DNA of 64,000 bases from Promethearchaeota archaeon (GTDB lineage Archaea; Asgardarchaeota; Lokiarchaeia; Sigynarchaeales; SOKP01). How positions within the stretch are numbered: the stretch's first letter is position 1; each line of letters starts with the position of its first letter. The notes under the pieces were generated by a model that was not told the origin of the DNA, made no database searches, and saw only the letters and a list, made by a program, of their open reading frames with translations. Below, piece by piece: positions 36,838 through 45,885 of the stretch. The translations under genes were made by a program, and so were the position numbers. Where the stretch lies: the NCBI GenBank assembly GCA_019058515.1, contig JAHPYY010000135.1, positions 1-64,000 of the forward strand, written 5' to 3'.

Positions 36838-38361
36838 TTGAAAGTAATCATAATTGGTTCTGGAATTTCAGGCTTAACTGCTGGTGCGTATTTCGCCCGT
36901 GAAGGACATCAAGTTATAATATACGAGCAATTCTCCAAAATAGGTGGGGTTACTGCCACAATCCAACAGGATGGGTTCTCTTGGGATATAGGACCATTGC
37001 TTCTCGAGGGGTTTGCTCCCCACGAAAAACTTGCAAAATTGCTAATGGAGTTAGGTATTTATAACGATGTTGAATACATTAGAGAAGATCGCGGTCAATC
37101 TTTTCCTGATTTTCAGATATGGCGTCCAGAGAAGTACCAAGGGTATTATTGGCGAAGAGAGTATTTTAAACGGCTTTTTCCCGGGGACGCTGATGGAATT
37201 GACGCGTATTACAAGTTTTATGACCAGATGATGGCGTTGTCGTATGTAGGGAATCAACTTCCCTTCGTATCGGGATTTAAGGCCTTCACGATAAAGTTAC
37301 GCTTATTTTTCAAGTTTCTTAGGTTGAAGAAATATCAAACTTGGAGCGCAAAACAAATTACGGATTACTTCTTTAATAACGAAATGTTAAAGGCAGTGTT
37401 TTTAGGAATTCTTGCCGATATGGTTGTTAAACCCAGTGAGTTTTTTGGGTTAGGCCTCCCTCTTTTTAATGTTGAAACTGTGTTCGATAAAAGAATACCC
37501 ATCAACTTTGCTGGAGGAAAATTTCCTACATATCATTACATCAAAAACGGGTGTGGAGAATTAGTTAAAGCTTTAGCTAATTTAATAGAAAAACACGGAG
37601 GAAAGATTCATACAAAAACTAAGGTAACTAAAATTGCAATTGAAGGAAACCAGGCTAAAGGTATACAACTTGAAGACGGATCTATTGAGTACTCGGATGT
37701 TGTTATAGCTAGTGGGGGGATGTTTAACACATTTTATAATATGGTAGGAAAGGATCATTTAACCAAAGAGTATTTGGATAAAATTGAAAATAATACTTTG
37801 ATGGATTCCGTGTTCATGGTTCACTTAGGAATTGATTTCGATCCTTCTCAGTTCCAAAGAGCAGCTTTGTGTTACTATTATCTTAACTACGATATTGAGG
37901 GTGCTATTAATGTAATTAGAAGTGGAGTGTACCACGAAGGAAAAGACGGATTTTTAATTTATATCCCTTCCATGCATTCACCCGAGATGGCGCCTAAGGG
38001 AAAATATGCGGTTACTATTTACACTGTTGCGCCCCACAAACTAAAAAACGGAACTTGGAACGAGAAACAGAACGACTTCGCCGATAAATTGATAATGGAA
38101 GCAGAAAAAATCATTCCTGGGTTGTATGAAGGTTCAGAAGTTAAAATCATTATGACCCCTGACGACTTCAAAAAACGTCTTAATGTGTTAAGACACACTT
38201 TCGGAGGGACTGCACCCGCAATGGGAGAAGAAAATCCCTCTCACCAAACTCCAGTAGACCGATTATGGTACATAGGAGCGTATAGCGAGTCTGGAGGCGG
38301 CGTTATGGGAGCCGCTATGGGAGCGAGAGATGTCGCAAGAAGAATTTTGCAAGGAACTTAA
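36838..38361 (+). CDS. Phytoene desaturase/carotenoid isomerase-like FAD oxidoreductase
   Basis: 507 aa. FAD-binding VIIIGSGISGLTAGAYFARE followed by the acidic YEQ, then GGVTATIQQDGFSWDIGP. C-terminal VDRLWYIGAYSESGGGVMGA is the second FAD site. Architecture as in CrtI/CrtN/CrtISO and retinol saturase-like enzymes. No isoprenoid gene is adjacent, so a lipid or isoprenoid saturation role is possible but unproven. TTG start, with a stop codon immediately upstream. Confidence 0.8.
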   Translation: MKVIIIGSGISGLTAGAYFAREGHQVIIYEQFSKIGGVTATIQQDGFSWDIGPLLLEGFAPHEKLAKLLMELGIYNDVEYIREDRGQSFPDFQIWRPEKYQGYYWRREYFKRLFPGDADGIDAYYKFYDQMMALSYVGNQLPFVSGFKAFTIKLRLFFKFLRLKKYQTWSAKQITDYFFNNEMLKAVFLGILADMVVKPSEFFGLGLPLFNVETVFDKRIPINFAGGKFPTYHYIKNGCGELVKALANLIEKHGGKIHTKTKVTKIAIEGNQAKGIQLEDGSIEYSDVVIASGGMFNTFYNMVGKDHLTKEYLDKIENNTLMDSVFMVHLGIDFDPSQFQRAALCYYYLNYDIEGAINVIRSGVYHEGKDGFLIYIPSMHSPEMAPKGKYAVTIYTVAPHKLKNGTWNEKQNDFADKLIMEAEKIIPGLYEGSEVKIIMTPDDFKKRLNVLRHTFGGTAPAMGEENPSHQTPVDRLWYIGAYSESGGGVMGAAMGARDVARRILQGT

Positions 38362-38488
38362 CACTCTATTAAAAAACACTCTCTTTTTCAACGGATCGTC
38401 TGAAATTATAATATTTTATTACTTACCCACAATAACTTTATTATTAAAATAAGTTATCATTGTGTAAAATGAGTATGAGGTGAAAGAG

Positions 38489-40159
38489 ATAACTGAAAAT
38501 AATGTTAACCTAAAAAAAAGAAGCGACGAAATTTTTGAAGTAATCAAAAACACTGCATACTACTACGCAACTTTAGGAATGATAAGTGGTACGGGTCTCG
38601 AAGAAAAAGAAATCAGAAACAAACCCTACGTGGCAGTAGTAAACACTTGGAACGAAATTAATCCTGGACACTCACACTTGCAACATCTCGCCCAAGCGGT
38701 AAAATTAGGTATAGCAGAAACCGGAGGAATTCCCTTTGAATTCAACACGATCGCCCCATGTGACGGATGGGCTCAGGCAAGCGTCGGAATGCGCTATATT
38801 CTCCCTCAAAGGGATATTATCGCAGATAGCATTGAGACCATGATCGAAGCTCATCGAATTGATGCAATGGTCACGCTTTCAAGTTGTGACAAAATAAATC
38901 CAGGAGTACTAATGGCAGCAGCTAGATTGGATATTCCTACGATCTGCGTTCCAGGGGGTCCTAATTTGTTTGAAATTGCTTTTACTCCGGATTATAAAGG
39001 TGTGGATGTTAATTGTTATGATGATGTGAAAATGAAAACGAAATGCATTTCATGTGCTACCTATGGGGCGTGTGAATTTATGGGTACTGCTAATACCACT
39101 CAATGCCTTATGGAAGTGTTTGGAATGACCTTACCCAATGCTGCCACAACTCCTGCGTTTACTCGTATGAAATATGTTATTGCGAAAAACTCTGGAAGGC
39201 AAATTATGACCTTGTTGAAGCAAGGTATAACTGCGTCTAAGGTAATGACGAAAGAATCTCTGGAAAATGTACTAGTCGCAGATGCGGCTTTAGGAGGTTC
39301 CACGAACGCTACATTGCACATTCCAGCAATAGCACATGAGATGGGGATTGACTTAGATATCGAAGTGTTTAACGAACACGCTAAAAAAGTACCAATGATA
39401 GTGAACACTTCTCCGTCTGGTGATTACGGCGTCGTAGATCTATATACAGCTGGGGGAATTCCTGCTGTGCTTAATCGCATACAAAATCACCTAAACCTTG
39501 ACTGTTTAACTGTTTCTGGAAAAATACTTGGTCGAGTCATTAAAAGAGCGAATGTGTTAAACGATAGAGTTATAAAACCCTTAAGCGATCCTGTATACCC
39601 TGAGGGAGGAACTGCCGTTTTAAAAGGGAATCTAGCTCCAGAAGGTGCAATAGTTAAGCAATCAGCAGTAAAGAGGAGAGAGTTATTAACCTTTACCGGA
39701 ACCGCAAAATGCTTCGATTCTGAAATGGACGCTTTGAAAGCACTATCCACTCACTATATAAAGGACGGAGATATGATTATTGTTAGGTATGAAGGACCTA
39801 AAGGAGGTCCTGGGATGCCTGAATTGGTTGCACTAACCTCTAATTTAATGATACGTAAAGACATGGTTAATTACGTACTAATAACCGACGGTCGCTTCTC
39901 CGGAGCGTCTCAAGGTCCTTGTATTGGACATGTTTCTCCAGAAGCTTACATCGGGGGCCCAATCGCGATTATTCAAGATGGTGATACCGTAAATGTAGAC
40001 ATACCCAATAGGAGACTCGATTTTAATGTTTCCGATGAAGAAATTGGATCACGCTTATCTAAATGGACGCCTGTGGAAAGGGATATAACGAGTAAAGCGC
40101 TTCTAAAGTATCGCAAGTTAGTAACTTCAGCGGTAAAAGGAGCAATCTTACAATACTAA
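38489..40159 (+). CDS. ilvD: Dihydroxy-acid dehydratase, predicted ATA start
   Basis: 556 aa from the ATA at 38489, exactly 5 nt after GAGGTGA (38477-38483). The in-frame GTG at 38480 lies inside the SD and is a poor start. Motifs: VVNTWNEINPGHSHL, FNTIAPCDGWAQ, VTLSSCDKINPGVLMAA, SCATYGACEFMGTANT (Fe-S ligands) and TDGRFSGASQGPCIGH. It makes 2-keto acids from dihydroxy acids for valine/isoleucine. The leucine genes lie 20 kb away. Sugar-acid dehydratases are related, but IlvD fits best. Confidence 0.85.
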   Translation: MTENNVNLKKRSDEIFEVIKNTAYYYATLGMISGTGLEEKEIRNKPYVAVVNTWNEINPGHSHLQHLAQAVKLGIAETGGIPFEFNTIAPCDGWAQASVGMRYILPQRDIIADSIETMIEAHRIDAMVTLSSCDKINPGVLMAAARLDIPTICVPGGPNLFEIAFTPDYKGVDVNCYDDVKMKTKCISCATYGACEFMGTANTTQCLMEVFGMTLPNAATTPAFTRMKYVIAKNSGRQIMTLLKQGITASKVMTKESLENVLVADAALGGSTNATLHIPAIAHEMGIDLDIEVFNEHAKKVPMIVNTSPSGDYGVVDLYTAGGIPAVLNRIQNHLNLDCLTVSGKILGRVIKRANVLNDRVIKPLSDPVYPEGGTAVLKGNLAPEGAIVKQSAVKRRELLTFTGTAKCFDSEMDALKALSTHYIKDGDMIIVRYEGPKGGPGMPELVALTSNLMIRKDMVNYVLITDGRFSGASQGPCIGHVSPEAYIGGPIAIIQDGDTVNVDIPNRRLDFNVSDEEIGSRLSKWTPVERDITSKALLKYRKLVTSAVKGAILQY

Positions 40160-40267
40160 GTCGATCAACCACTTTTAGATACATAAATTGATAGAATAAA
40201 AATAAATAGCCCAAATATTTAAAACAAGAAAGCTCCTAATTACTACTTAGCGAGACCAATAAGTATT

Positions 40268-40273
40268 AGGTGA
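40268..40273 (+). promoter_or_regulatory. Shine-Dalgarno fixing an ATC start
   Basis: AGGTGA ending 5 nt before ATC 40279. The TAA at 40276 closes the frame upstream of that codon. Confidence 0.7.
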
Positions 40274-40278
40274 GCTAA

Positions 40279-40608
40279 ATCGAAGAAGACGAACAGTGGA
40301 AAACTAAGCGAGAAAGATTATTTGATTATTTAGATCGAATCGAAGGAGAAATACAATTAGAAACCATAAAACTTGACTTAGAGTACGCAGATCTAAAGTC
40401 ACTTCTGTCAGATTTCAATATGATTTTAAGAAGTTTGAAAAAGAATCGAAAAAAAGTTATGGTAAAACCCCCTATATGCCTAAGTTGTGGGTATCAGTTT
40501 AAACTTAAAAGCGGGAGCTTAAAAGTTCCCTCAAAATGTCCAAAGTGTCATGGAGAGAGGATAGAATGGCCGTCAATTAAAATTCAATGTAAAAAATCCT
40601 TTTTATGA
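40279..40608 (+). CDS. HTH plus Zn-ribbon regulator (COG3357-like), ATC start
   Basis: 109 aa if started at the ATC at 40279. Before it stand a TAA and an AGGTGA; after it there is no ATG/GTG/TTG until codon 48 (40420). The N-terminal helices RERLFDYLDRIEGEIQ and ADLKSLLSDFNMILRSLKKN plus VKPPICLSCGYQFK and KCPKCHGERIEWPSI match the family of predicted regulators with an HTH fused to a Zn-ribbon, where this helical region is always present. A start at the ATG would delete the HTH. Function: DNA binding, targets unknown. Confidence 0.75.
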   Translation: MEEDEQWKTKRERLFDYLDRIEGEIQLETIKLDLEYADLKSLLSDFNMILRSLKKNRKKVMVKPPICLSCGYQFKLKSGSLKVPSKCPKCHGERIEWPSIKIQCKKSFL

Positions 40609-40842
40609 ATAGGAATTTCATGGATTAATTATCCTTTACACCACATTTTTATGTTCTCTCTATAAAATATAAACAGCCTTAACAATATTTACCATATTAA
40701 TATCTCGTTTATATCCCTTTAATCTATCTTTAGTAATTTTTCACTTAATTAAGAAATATTATATAGAAAAACATCAATATTAATATTTTACAAACAATTA
40801 AAATTCAATTACAATCTAATTTAAATCCAAAAACAGAGTAAT

Positions 40843-40848
40843 AAGGTG
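40843..40848 (+). promoter_or_regulatory. Shine-Dalgarno fixing an ATA start
   Basis: AAGGTG followed after 7 nt by ATA 40856; a TAA directly precedes the ATA. Confidence 0.6.
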
Positions 40849-40855
40849 TATATAA

Positions 40856-42667
40856 ATAGATCGGGAAGAAAATCACTTAGTTGATAAGGAGATTGCATTT
40901 GAGCATGCTATTACAAGTTTATTAATACATATGCATACAGATCTTAAGATGTGGGAAGGTTCTAGAGTTGTATGGGATGATCAAAGTCCTTTAACGATTT
41001 ATGATATTAACGGTCAACCCCTATTTTATGAGTTTATGATAAACAGAAAAGGTAAAGAAATTGGGAAGATAAAGACTGCTGCTAGTAAAGTGTTAGGAAC
41101 ATCTGTTTTATCTATAGAAATTTTTCCTGCATATTCAGATAAGGAATTTTTCACTAAGAATTGGTGGATTAATCAAAAAATTCCTTTGGATATTATTCAA
41201 AAAATTCAATCAATCATCGAGAAAGAGTATCCTGGAACTGAGATCAAATCGATGAACCGCCAGATTTGTTACGATTATCCGAATATAGGTTTACTCGTTA
41301 CTCTTATTGACCCAAGAACCAAGTTGATAAAAGATAAAATAATAATTGATGGCTCAACATTAGAAAGAATACCAATAGATAATCCTATTATTTGGTCTAT
41401 TTACGATACGATAAAATCTAGAGATAGACAAGATAAGATTGTTAAATGGGAGCTATATAATAAATTAGTACAATCGTTAAAACAAACATGTAAAAATGAT
41501 GGGTTAGAATTTAAGAATCAAGGGACTTCCGATGGAAAATATATGCAGATAGTCGAGGACAAATTAAATATTAAAAATTTTCTTAGAACTAAATCGCTTA
41601 ATATTGACTATGATTGGGTAATTCCTCCTCATGAGGGGAAAGCGGGTTCTTCTATAAGTTTAGGAAGTATTAGTGATTATACTATACCTACTTCATTATA
41701 TATAATTTTTAGATATCATAGAATAATCCCGCCAAACCCAAATATCATTGATAGTTTATGTGGTGCTAATACTCAGTATTCTGTTAATGAAATTGAGGAA
41801 AATTGGCCTCTTATTAGGGGACAAATTGACAGAACCCCTACATTTGAGGAAATAGTGTTAGAAATTGATAATGAGAGACCTGTATTGAAAGCATTAGGTA
41901 TTTTAAATAAAAATTATATAACCCAACCTGGTAGCGTGGTCTACGGTTATGCAGAGTATGACTTTAAAGGAATAATTAAAGACATTGATATAAAAACACT
42001 AAGTGCTTCAAGAAGTGTAAGGATCCTTGATCCTAAATTAAGAAGGAATCAAGGCTGGTTACAACCCTATGAGAGGTGGGAATCTTGGGATTTGTATACC
42101 TTAATACGAGGAAAACCTGTTGTAAATGTCTATATTACTAAACCAGATTTAGAACCGAAAATTACTCTTGCTAGATTAAAATCTATGAATAAACCTAATG
42201 ATATCAGAAAATACTTAATAGAAAATAGAAGTCATTTACTTCGACAAATAGGGACGACAAGAATAAGAAAAACTAGCTACACCGGTAATGAAACAGTAAG
42301 ACAAATAAACTTCCTCTTTAAATTCATTTTTAGATATCTGGATTATGAAGAAATATTTCGTTATTTAAAAAGTATAGACCTTGGGGTTTATTTTGACGAT
42401 GAACTAAAGACATCCTTTGAAATTGGGTTCTTTAATGACATTTGCAATCTTATTTTGAATTATCACGATACTGATATTGCCAAAAAATACTTGGAACACC
42501 ATATCTTCTGGTTATTTCCGCATCTTTTGGAGATCAAAGAAAGAGATGAAGAAATCCGTAGCGTATTATTGACAATAAAAGATAGGTGGTTGCCTTTGTG
42601 CAGAGATTTAGATGAAGATGATTTTAAGGCATTGAAAAGAATATTTCCCTCCATCTATATTTCTTAA
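40856..42667 (+). CDS. Large protein of unknown function, predicted ATA start
   Basis: 603 aa from the ATA at 40856. The frame is closed by TAA right before it, AAGGTG is at SD distance, and the first ATG is codon 26. The restored N-terminus (MDREENHLVDKEIAFEHAIT if ATA is read as Met) looks like ordinary protein. Residues about 35-80 (PLTIYDINGQPLFYEFMIN, KIKTAASKVLG) resemble a PepSY/propeptide-like fold. The rest is soluble mixed alpha/beta with SLCGANTQYSVNE, perhaps peptidase-like; this is weak. No signal peptide or membrane helix. Unrecognised otherwise. Confidence 0.7.
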   Translation: MDREENHLVDKEIAFEHAITSLLIHMHTDLKMWEGSRVVWDDQSPLTIYDINGQPLFYEFMINRKGKEIGKIKTAASKVLGTSVLSIEIFPAYSDKEFFTKNWWINQKIPLDIIQKIQSIIEKEYPGTEIKSMNRQICYDYPNIGLLVTLIDPRTKLIKDKIIIDGSTLERIPIDNPIIWSIYDTIKSRDRQDKIVKWELYNKLVQSLKQTCKNDGLEFKNQGTSDGKYMQIVEDKLNIKNFLRTKSLNIDYDWVIPPHEGKAGSSISLGSISDYTIPTSLYIIFRYHRIIPPNPNIIDSLCGANTQYSVNEIEENWPLIRGQIDRTPTFEEIVLEIDNERPVLKALGILNKNYITQPGSVVYGYAEYDFKGIIKDIDIKTLSASRSVRILDPKLRRNQGWLQPYERWESWDLYTLIRGKPVVNVYITKPDLEPKITLARLKSMNKPNDIRKYLIENRSHLLRQIGTTRIRKTSYTGNETVRQINFLFKFIFRYLDYEEIFRYLKSIDLGVYFDDELKTSFEIGFFNDICNLILNYHDTDIAKKYLEHHIFWLFPHLLEIKERDEEIRSVLLTIKDRWLPLCRDLDEDDFKALKRIFPSIYIS

Positions 42668-42722
42668 TATATTTCTCAATATATCCTTCAGATTTAATAG
42701 TGTAAACTGATTACTATATTTG

Positions 42723-43562
42723 ATGTCCGAAAATGATAATTATTCCGCTACAGCGGAAGATATAATGACCCCTTATGTTATTAAACTTGGTTTAGATGGT
42801 AAATTTAAGGATGTAGTCGAACTAATGAGCGAAAAGAAAATTTCTGCAGTGTTTATAGAGGACGCTCCTAATAAGCAATATTTTATCATTACTAAAACGG
42901 ATGTAATAGATTTTTTGAAGAATGGTGCAATATCAAACCAGAATTTGCCAGATATCTCTGTTCGGGAATTTATGGTTGGACCAATAGAAACTATAGATTA
43001 CGAGACATCCATAGATAATGTTATACGCTATATGACCGAACATAACTATAAAAGAGTACTAATCTCTAAAGGAGGTGAAGCAGCGGGTGTAGTGTCTACT
43101 CGGGACATTATGAAGTGGAATAATACGTATTTTAAGCCAGCAAAACCCCAAATTCTTTTATTTATGGACAATATAAATAGTACTTTCGTTGCAAAAGAAA
43201 TTTTCGAGGAGAATATAGATGATGAAGTTAAAGACGAGTTAATTGATTTGTATGGGGGTGCTTTAACCTCTATTTCTGCAATTACTGATGAAATCATAAA
43301 TAAATCGGGTGAAATGCGTCAATTGTTAAAAGATAAGCGGTCAATTCTTTTCGAGCCTTACCAGGGTATAACTGGTGTGTTAGTTAGTGATTACAACTCG
43401 ATAGAATTGAGACAGAAATTAAAACAAGCTACCAAGAAGTTTTATGAACAATATAAAAATATTATTGAGAATAGCCATGCTCAACATAAAGGCCTCAATG
43501 TAAGCTTAGATATCGATCCAGCAATCCCAATATTTAAAAAAAGTGAAACTAAGAAGAAATAA
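42723..43562 (+). CDS. CBS-domain pair protein
   Basis: 279 aa from the ATG at 42723. CBS1: SATAEDIMTPYVIKLGLDGK; CBS2: SVREFMVGPIETIDYETS, then HNYKRVLISKGGEAAGVVST. The C-terminal 130 residues carry another alpha/beta domain (VAKEIFEENIDDEVKDELID ... FEPYQGITGVLVSDYNSIE) of roadblock-like shape, but the match is unsure. CBS pairs bind adenine nucleotides. It may be an energy sensor; target unknown. Confidence 0.8.
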   Translation: MSENDNYSATAEDIMTPYVIKLGLDGKFKDVVELMSEKKISAVFIEDAPNKQYFIITKTDVIDFLKNGAISNQNLPDISVREFMVGPIETIDYETSIDNVIRYMTEHNYKRVLISKGGEAAGVVSTRDIMKWNNTYFKPAKPQILLFMDNINSTFVAKEIFEENIDDEVKDELIDLYGGALTSISAITDEIINKSGEMRQLLKDKRSILFEPYQGITGVLVSDYNSIELRQKLKQATKKFYEQYKNIIENSHAQHKGLNVSLDIDPAIPIFKKSETKKK

Positions 43563-43696
43563 GTTAGTTTTATCGACTTTTTAAGTTAAGTTTTAATATT
43601 TTGGTATCCTCATTTAATTGATGGGCATTATTTGAACTCAAGTGCTCGTCTGTGTATTTAGGTTTAAAAAAATGGTTTTAAAAAGAGGTGCCTAGG

Positions 43697-43945
43697 ATGA
43701 AAGGTACAGTAAAGTGGTTTGATAGCCGAAAAGGTTATGGTTTTATTACCCGAGATGATGGTGAAGGTGAAGTCTTCATTCATTTTTCCGCCATCCAAGG
43801 AGAAGATAACGAATTCAAAACTGTCTACGAAGGAGACAAGGTTGAATTTGAAGTAACGGAAGGCCAAAAAGGCTTACAAGCAAGTAATGTAACGGTAACT
43901 GAAAGAGCTCCAAGGAAACCTTTCAGACCTAGAAGAAGATTTTAA
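43697..43945 (+). CDS. cspA: Cold-shock domain protein (CspA family)
   Basis: 82 aa. [20 protein letters not shown] contains RNP1 (KGYGFI), and EVFIHFSAI is RNP2. A basic tail, [10 protein letters not shown], extends the usual 67-70 aa. The ATG follows GAGGTG with 6 nt between; the in-frame GTG at 43688 is part of the SD. RNA chaperone; CSPs are uncommon in archaea outside certain lineages, so bacterial origin is likely. Confidence 0.92.
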   Translation: MKGTVKWFDSRKGYGFITRDDGEGEVFIHFSAIQGEDNEFKTVYEGDKVEFEVTEGQKGLQASNVTVTERAPRKPFRPRRRF

Positions 43946-44258
43946 TCGAAATAAAAAATCGGTTAATAACTGTAATATAATAAGGAATTATCAGAAAAAA
44001 TAGAAATACGTGCCAAAAAAGCTTGGAGTTTTTATTAGTTTTCCGATCGTTCCAAACTTTTTTTTATTATTTGAGCGTTTAAATGAATTTAAAGATCTAT
44101 GTCGCATTCGCCACCTCGAAAATCGATTTATAAACAAGAACTTTTAGGTTATAAGCGATAGAAGTCGCAATTAATGGACTCCATTTTATTTATAGTGCCA
44201 TTTTTACTTTCTGTACTTAGAAATACTTAATTAAAATTAAAGAGGTAAAATACAAAAA
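43946..44258. other. Intergenic region with oligo-T tracts
   Basis: 313 bp. CCAAAAAAGCTTGG (near 44013) is an imperfect palindrome and a T8 run follows about 50 nt later, together a possible cspA terminator. No ORF with a supported start. Confidence 0.35.
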
Positions 44259-44645
44259 ATGGATTTTGTAAGTTTTCGGCTCATTTGGATGATTCCCGTT
44301 GCTATATTATTTGTGCTCTTGATGATTTTGATCGGGATATCGATTCTTGTTTGGGTGTACAAAGACGCCAAAAAGAGGGATATGGAGGCTGGGATTTGGT
44401 TAATCATCGTTTTGATGTTTCACCTTCTTGGAATAATTATATACTTAATCGTACGCAGTCCTCTTCCTGAAAAAACGCCAGTAGCAGCATACAACCAGAA
44501 CCAAGGATACAACTATGTTCAAGAACAGTCTCCGCAATATTATAGGGAAATACCAAAGCAACAAGTCCTTAGAGCTTGTCCTGTTTGTAATACCCAATTG
44601 GACCGAAACGCAATTTTCTGTCCAAGTTGCGGAAATCGGCTATAA
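44259..44645 (+). CDS. Two-TM protein with C-terminal zinc ribbon
   Basis: 128 aa. Two hydrophobic helices (residues about 5-30 and 45-67), PLDc_N-like in pattern (VWVYKDAKKRDMEAGIWLI), then a Gln/Tyr-rich linker and a zinc ribbon CPVCNTQLDRNAIFCPSCG. AGAGGTAA upstream is slightly far (10 nt). Membrane-anchored ribbon; role unknown. Confidence 0.7.
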   Translation: MDFVSFRLIWMIPVAILFVLLMILIGISILVWVYKDAKKRDMEAGIWLIIVLMFHLLGIIIYLIVRSPLPEKTPVAAYNQNQGYNYVQEQSPQYYREIPKQQVLRACPVCNTQLDRNAIFCPSCGNRL

Positions 44646-44653
44646 AACTAGTT

Positions 44654-44662
44654 CTTTTTTTT
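44654..44662 (+). terminator. T9 tract after zinc-ribbon gene
   Basis: An oligo-T run just after the stop codon, a likely archaeal terminator. Confidence 0.4.
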
Positions 44663-44810
44663 TCATATCTTTTTCTAATATATTATTTGAATATAATCAA
44701 GGATTAAATTGATCTCGATTAATATGTTAACTTGTTGAATTATCAAATCAATTTATCAAAATATTACTAAATTAAAGTAAAAATCTAGTATTTATCATCT
44801 TAGACTTTAA

Positions 44811-44850
44811 TTATGACAACTCATAATAAATTTTAAAGATAAATAAAATA
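44811..44850 (+). repeat. Duplicated promoter segment, copy 1
   Basis: 40 nt ahead of the GDPD gene, rich in TA, with CATAATAAATTTTAAAGATA as core. It is nearly identical to 45720-45758 (three or four mismatches and one gap). It probably includes the TATA box of the GDPD gene. Confidence 0.65.
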
Positions 44851-44865
44851 GTGTAATAGAGTTCA

Positions 44866-45597
44866 ATGAATTCCGAAGAAAGTGAGCATTTCATTACCAT
44901 TGTCGCTCATAGAGGTGCGAGTAAATTAGCACCGGAAAATACACTAAAATCCTTTAAAAAAGCAATAGAATTTAAAGCGGATTATATCGAATTTGATGTG
45001 CGTAAGACTAAAGATGGACATCTCTTAATTATGCACGATCCTAATACGTTTAGAACTACCAAGCATTTTGGATGGGTTAAACGAATGACGCTTGAAAAAT
45101 TGAAAAAGTTATCATGTAATGGAACTGAAAAAATTCCTACATTAAAAGAAGTGATTGAACTTACCAAGGGAAAAATAAAACTATTGTGCGAAATAAAGGT
45201 TAGAGGAATTACACAGCAACTAATCGAAATTTTAAAAGAAAGTGATGCTCTTGATTCCGCTATTGTAATTTCTTTCAAACACGATCAAATATTTAAAATT
45301 CGGGAATCGGAACATAATTTAAAATCGGGGTTAATTGAACCAGCTGGTGTGGGATGGGTTTTTGCGTATTTTTTCGGCAAAAGAATGGTCAAAAAGGCAC
45401 TTAAGAACGATATTCCCTTCTTGATTATCCGCCATGAATATTTAAGTAAGAAATTAGTGAAATTTGCTCATGAAAATAAGTTGAAAGTTTTCACTTGGAC
45501 AGTTGATTCCAAGAAAAAAATTAGGAAAGTTAGAAGTTTAGGCATTGATGGAATTCTTACCAACGATATTTTAACAGCTAATTCTTTGTTGAGATAG
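44866..45597 (+). CDS. Glycerophosphodiester phosphodiesterase
   Basis: 243 aa. GDPD TIM barrel: VAHRGASKLAPENTLKSFKK, YIEFDVRKTKDGHLLIMHDP, LLCEIKV and a C-terminal VFTWTVDSKKKIRKV. The metal and catalytic residues (His-Arg-Gly, Glu-x-Asp, His-Asp) are present. No signal peptide, so cytoplasmic. Splits glycerophosphodiesters from phospholipid turnover. Confidence 0.92.
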   Translation: MNSEESEHFITIVAHRGASKLAPENTLKSFKKAIEFKADYIEFDVRKTKDGHLLIMHDPNTFRTTKHFGWVKRMTLEKLKKLSCNGTEKIPTLKEVIELTKGKIKLLCEIKVRGITQQLIEILKESDALDSAIVISFKHDQIFKIRESEHNLKSGLIEPAGVGWVFAYFFGKRMVKKALKNDIPFLIIRHEYLSKKLVKFAHENKLKVFTWTVDSKKKIRKVRSLGIDGILTNDILTANSLLR

Positions 45598-45719
45598 GTA
45601 CTTTAGATTTATGTTAAAAAAATAGACCATTCAAAATTGCGAAAAAAATTCCCTTCGGAATTTTTGGAAACCATTTTTGAAATACGCCTTTTTATATTAT
45701 TTAATACCTAAGATTATAG

Positions 45720-45758
45720 TTATAACAACGCATAATAAATTTAAAGATAAATAAGATA
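45720..45758 (+). repeat. Duplicated promoter segment, copy 2
   Basis: 39 nt match to 44811-44850. Here it stands ahead of a hydrolase fragment rather than an intact gene. Confidence 0.65.
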
Positions 45759-45765
45759 CAAATGA

Positions 45766-45885
45766 GTCTCTTCACATGAAAAAGAAATCAAATGGTACGA
45801 AGATTCAGGTCGTTTTCTTCCTTTAGACAACGACAAAAAGCAGTTATTTATCGATCTCACCGAATTTTTCCAAAAACACATATAA
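45766..45885 (+). pseudogene. Alpha/beta hydrolase C-terminal fragment
   Basis: 39 codons directly after a TGA, reading EKEIKWYEDSGRFLPLDNDK and then LFIDLTEFFQKHI. WYEDSGRFLPLD resembles the final His-containing region of alpha/beta hydrolases (SGH replaced by SGR, so the catalytic His is lost). No start codon. It lies directly after a copy of the duplicated promoter. Confidence 0.5.
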
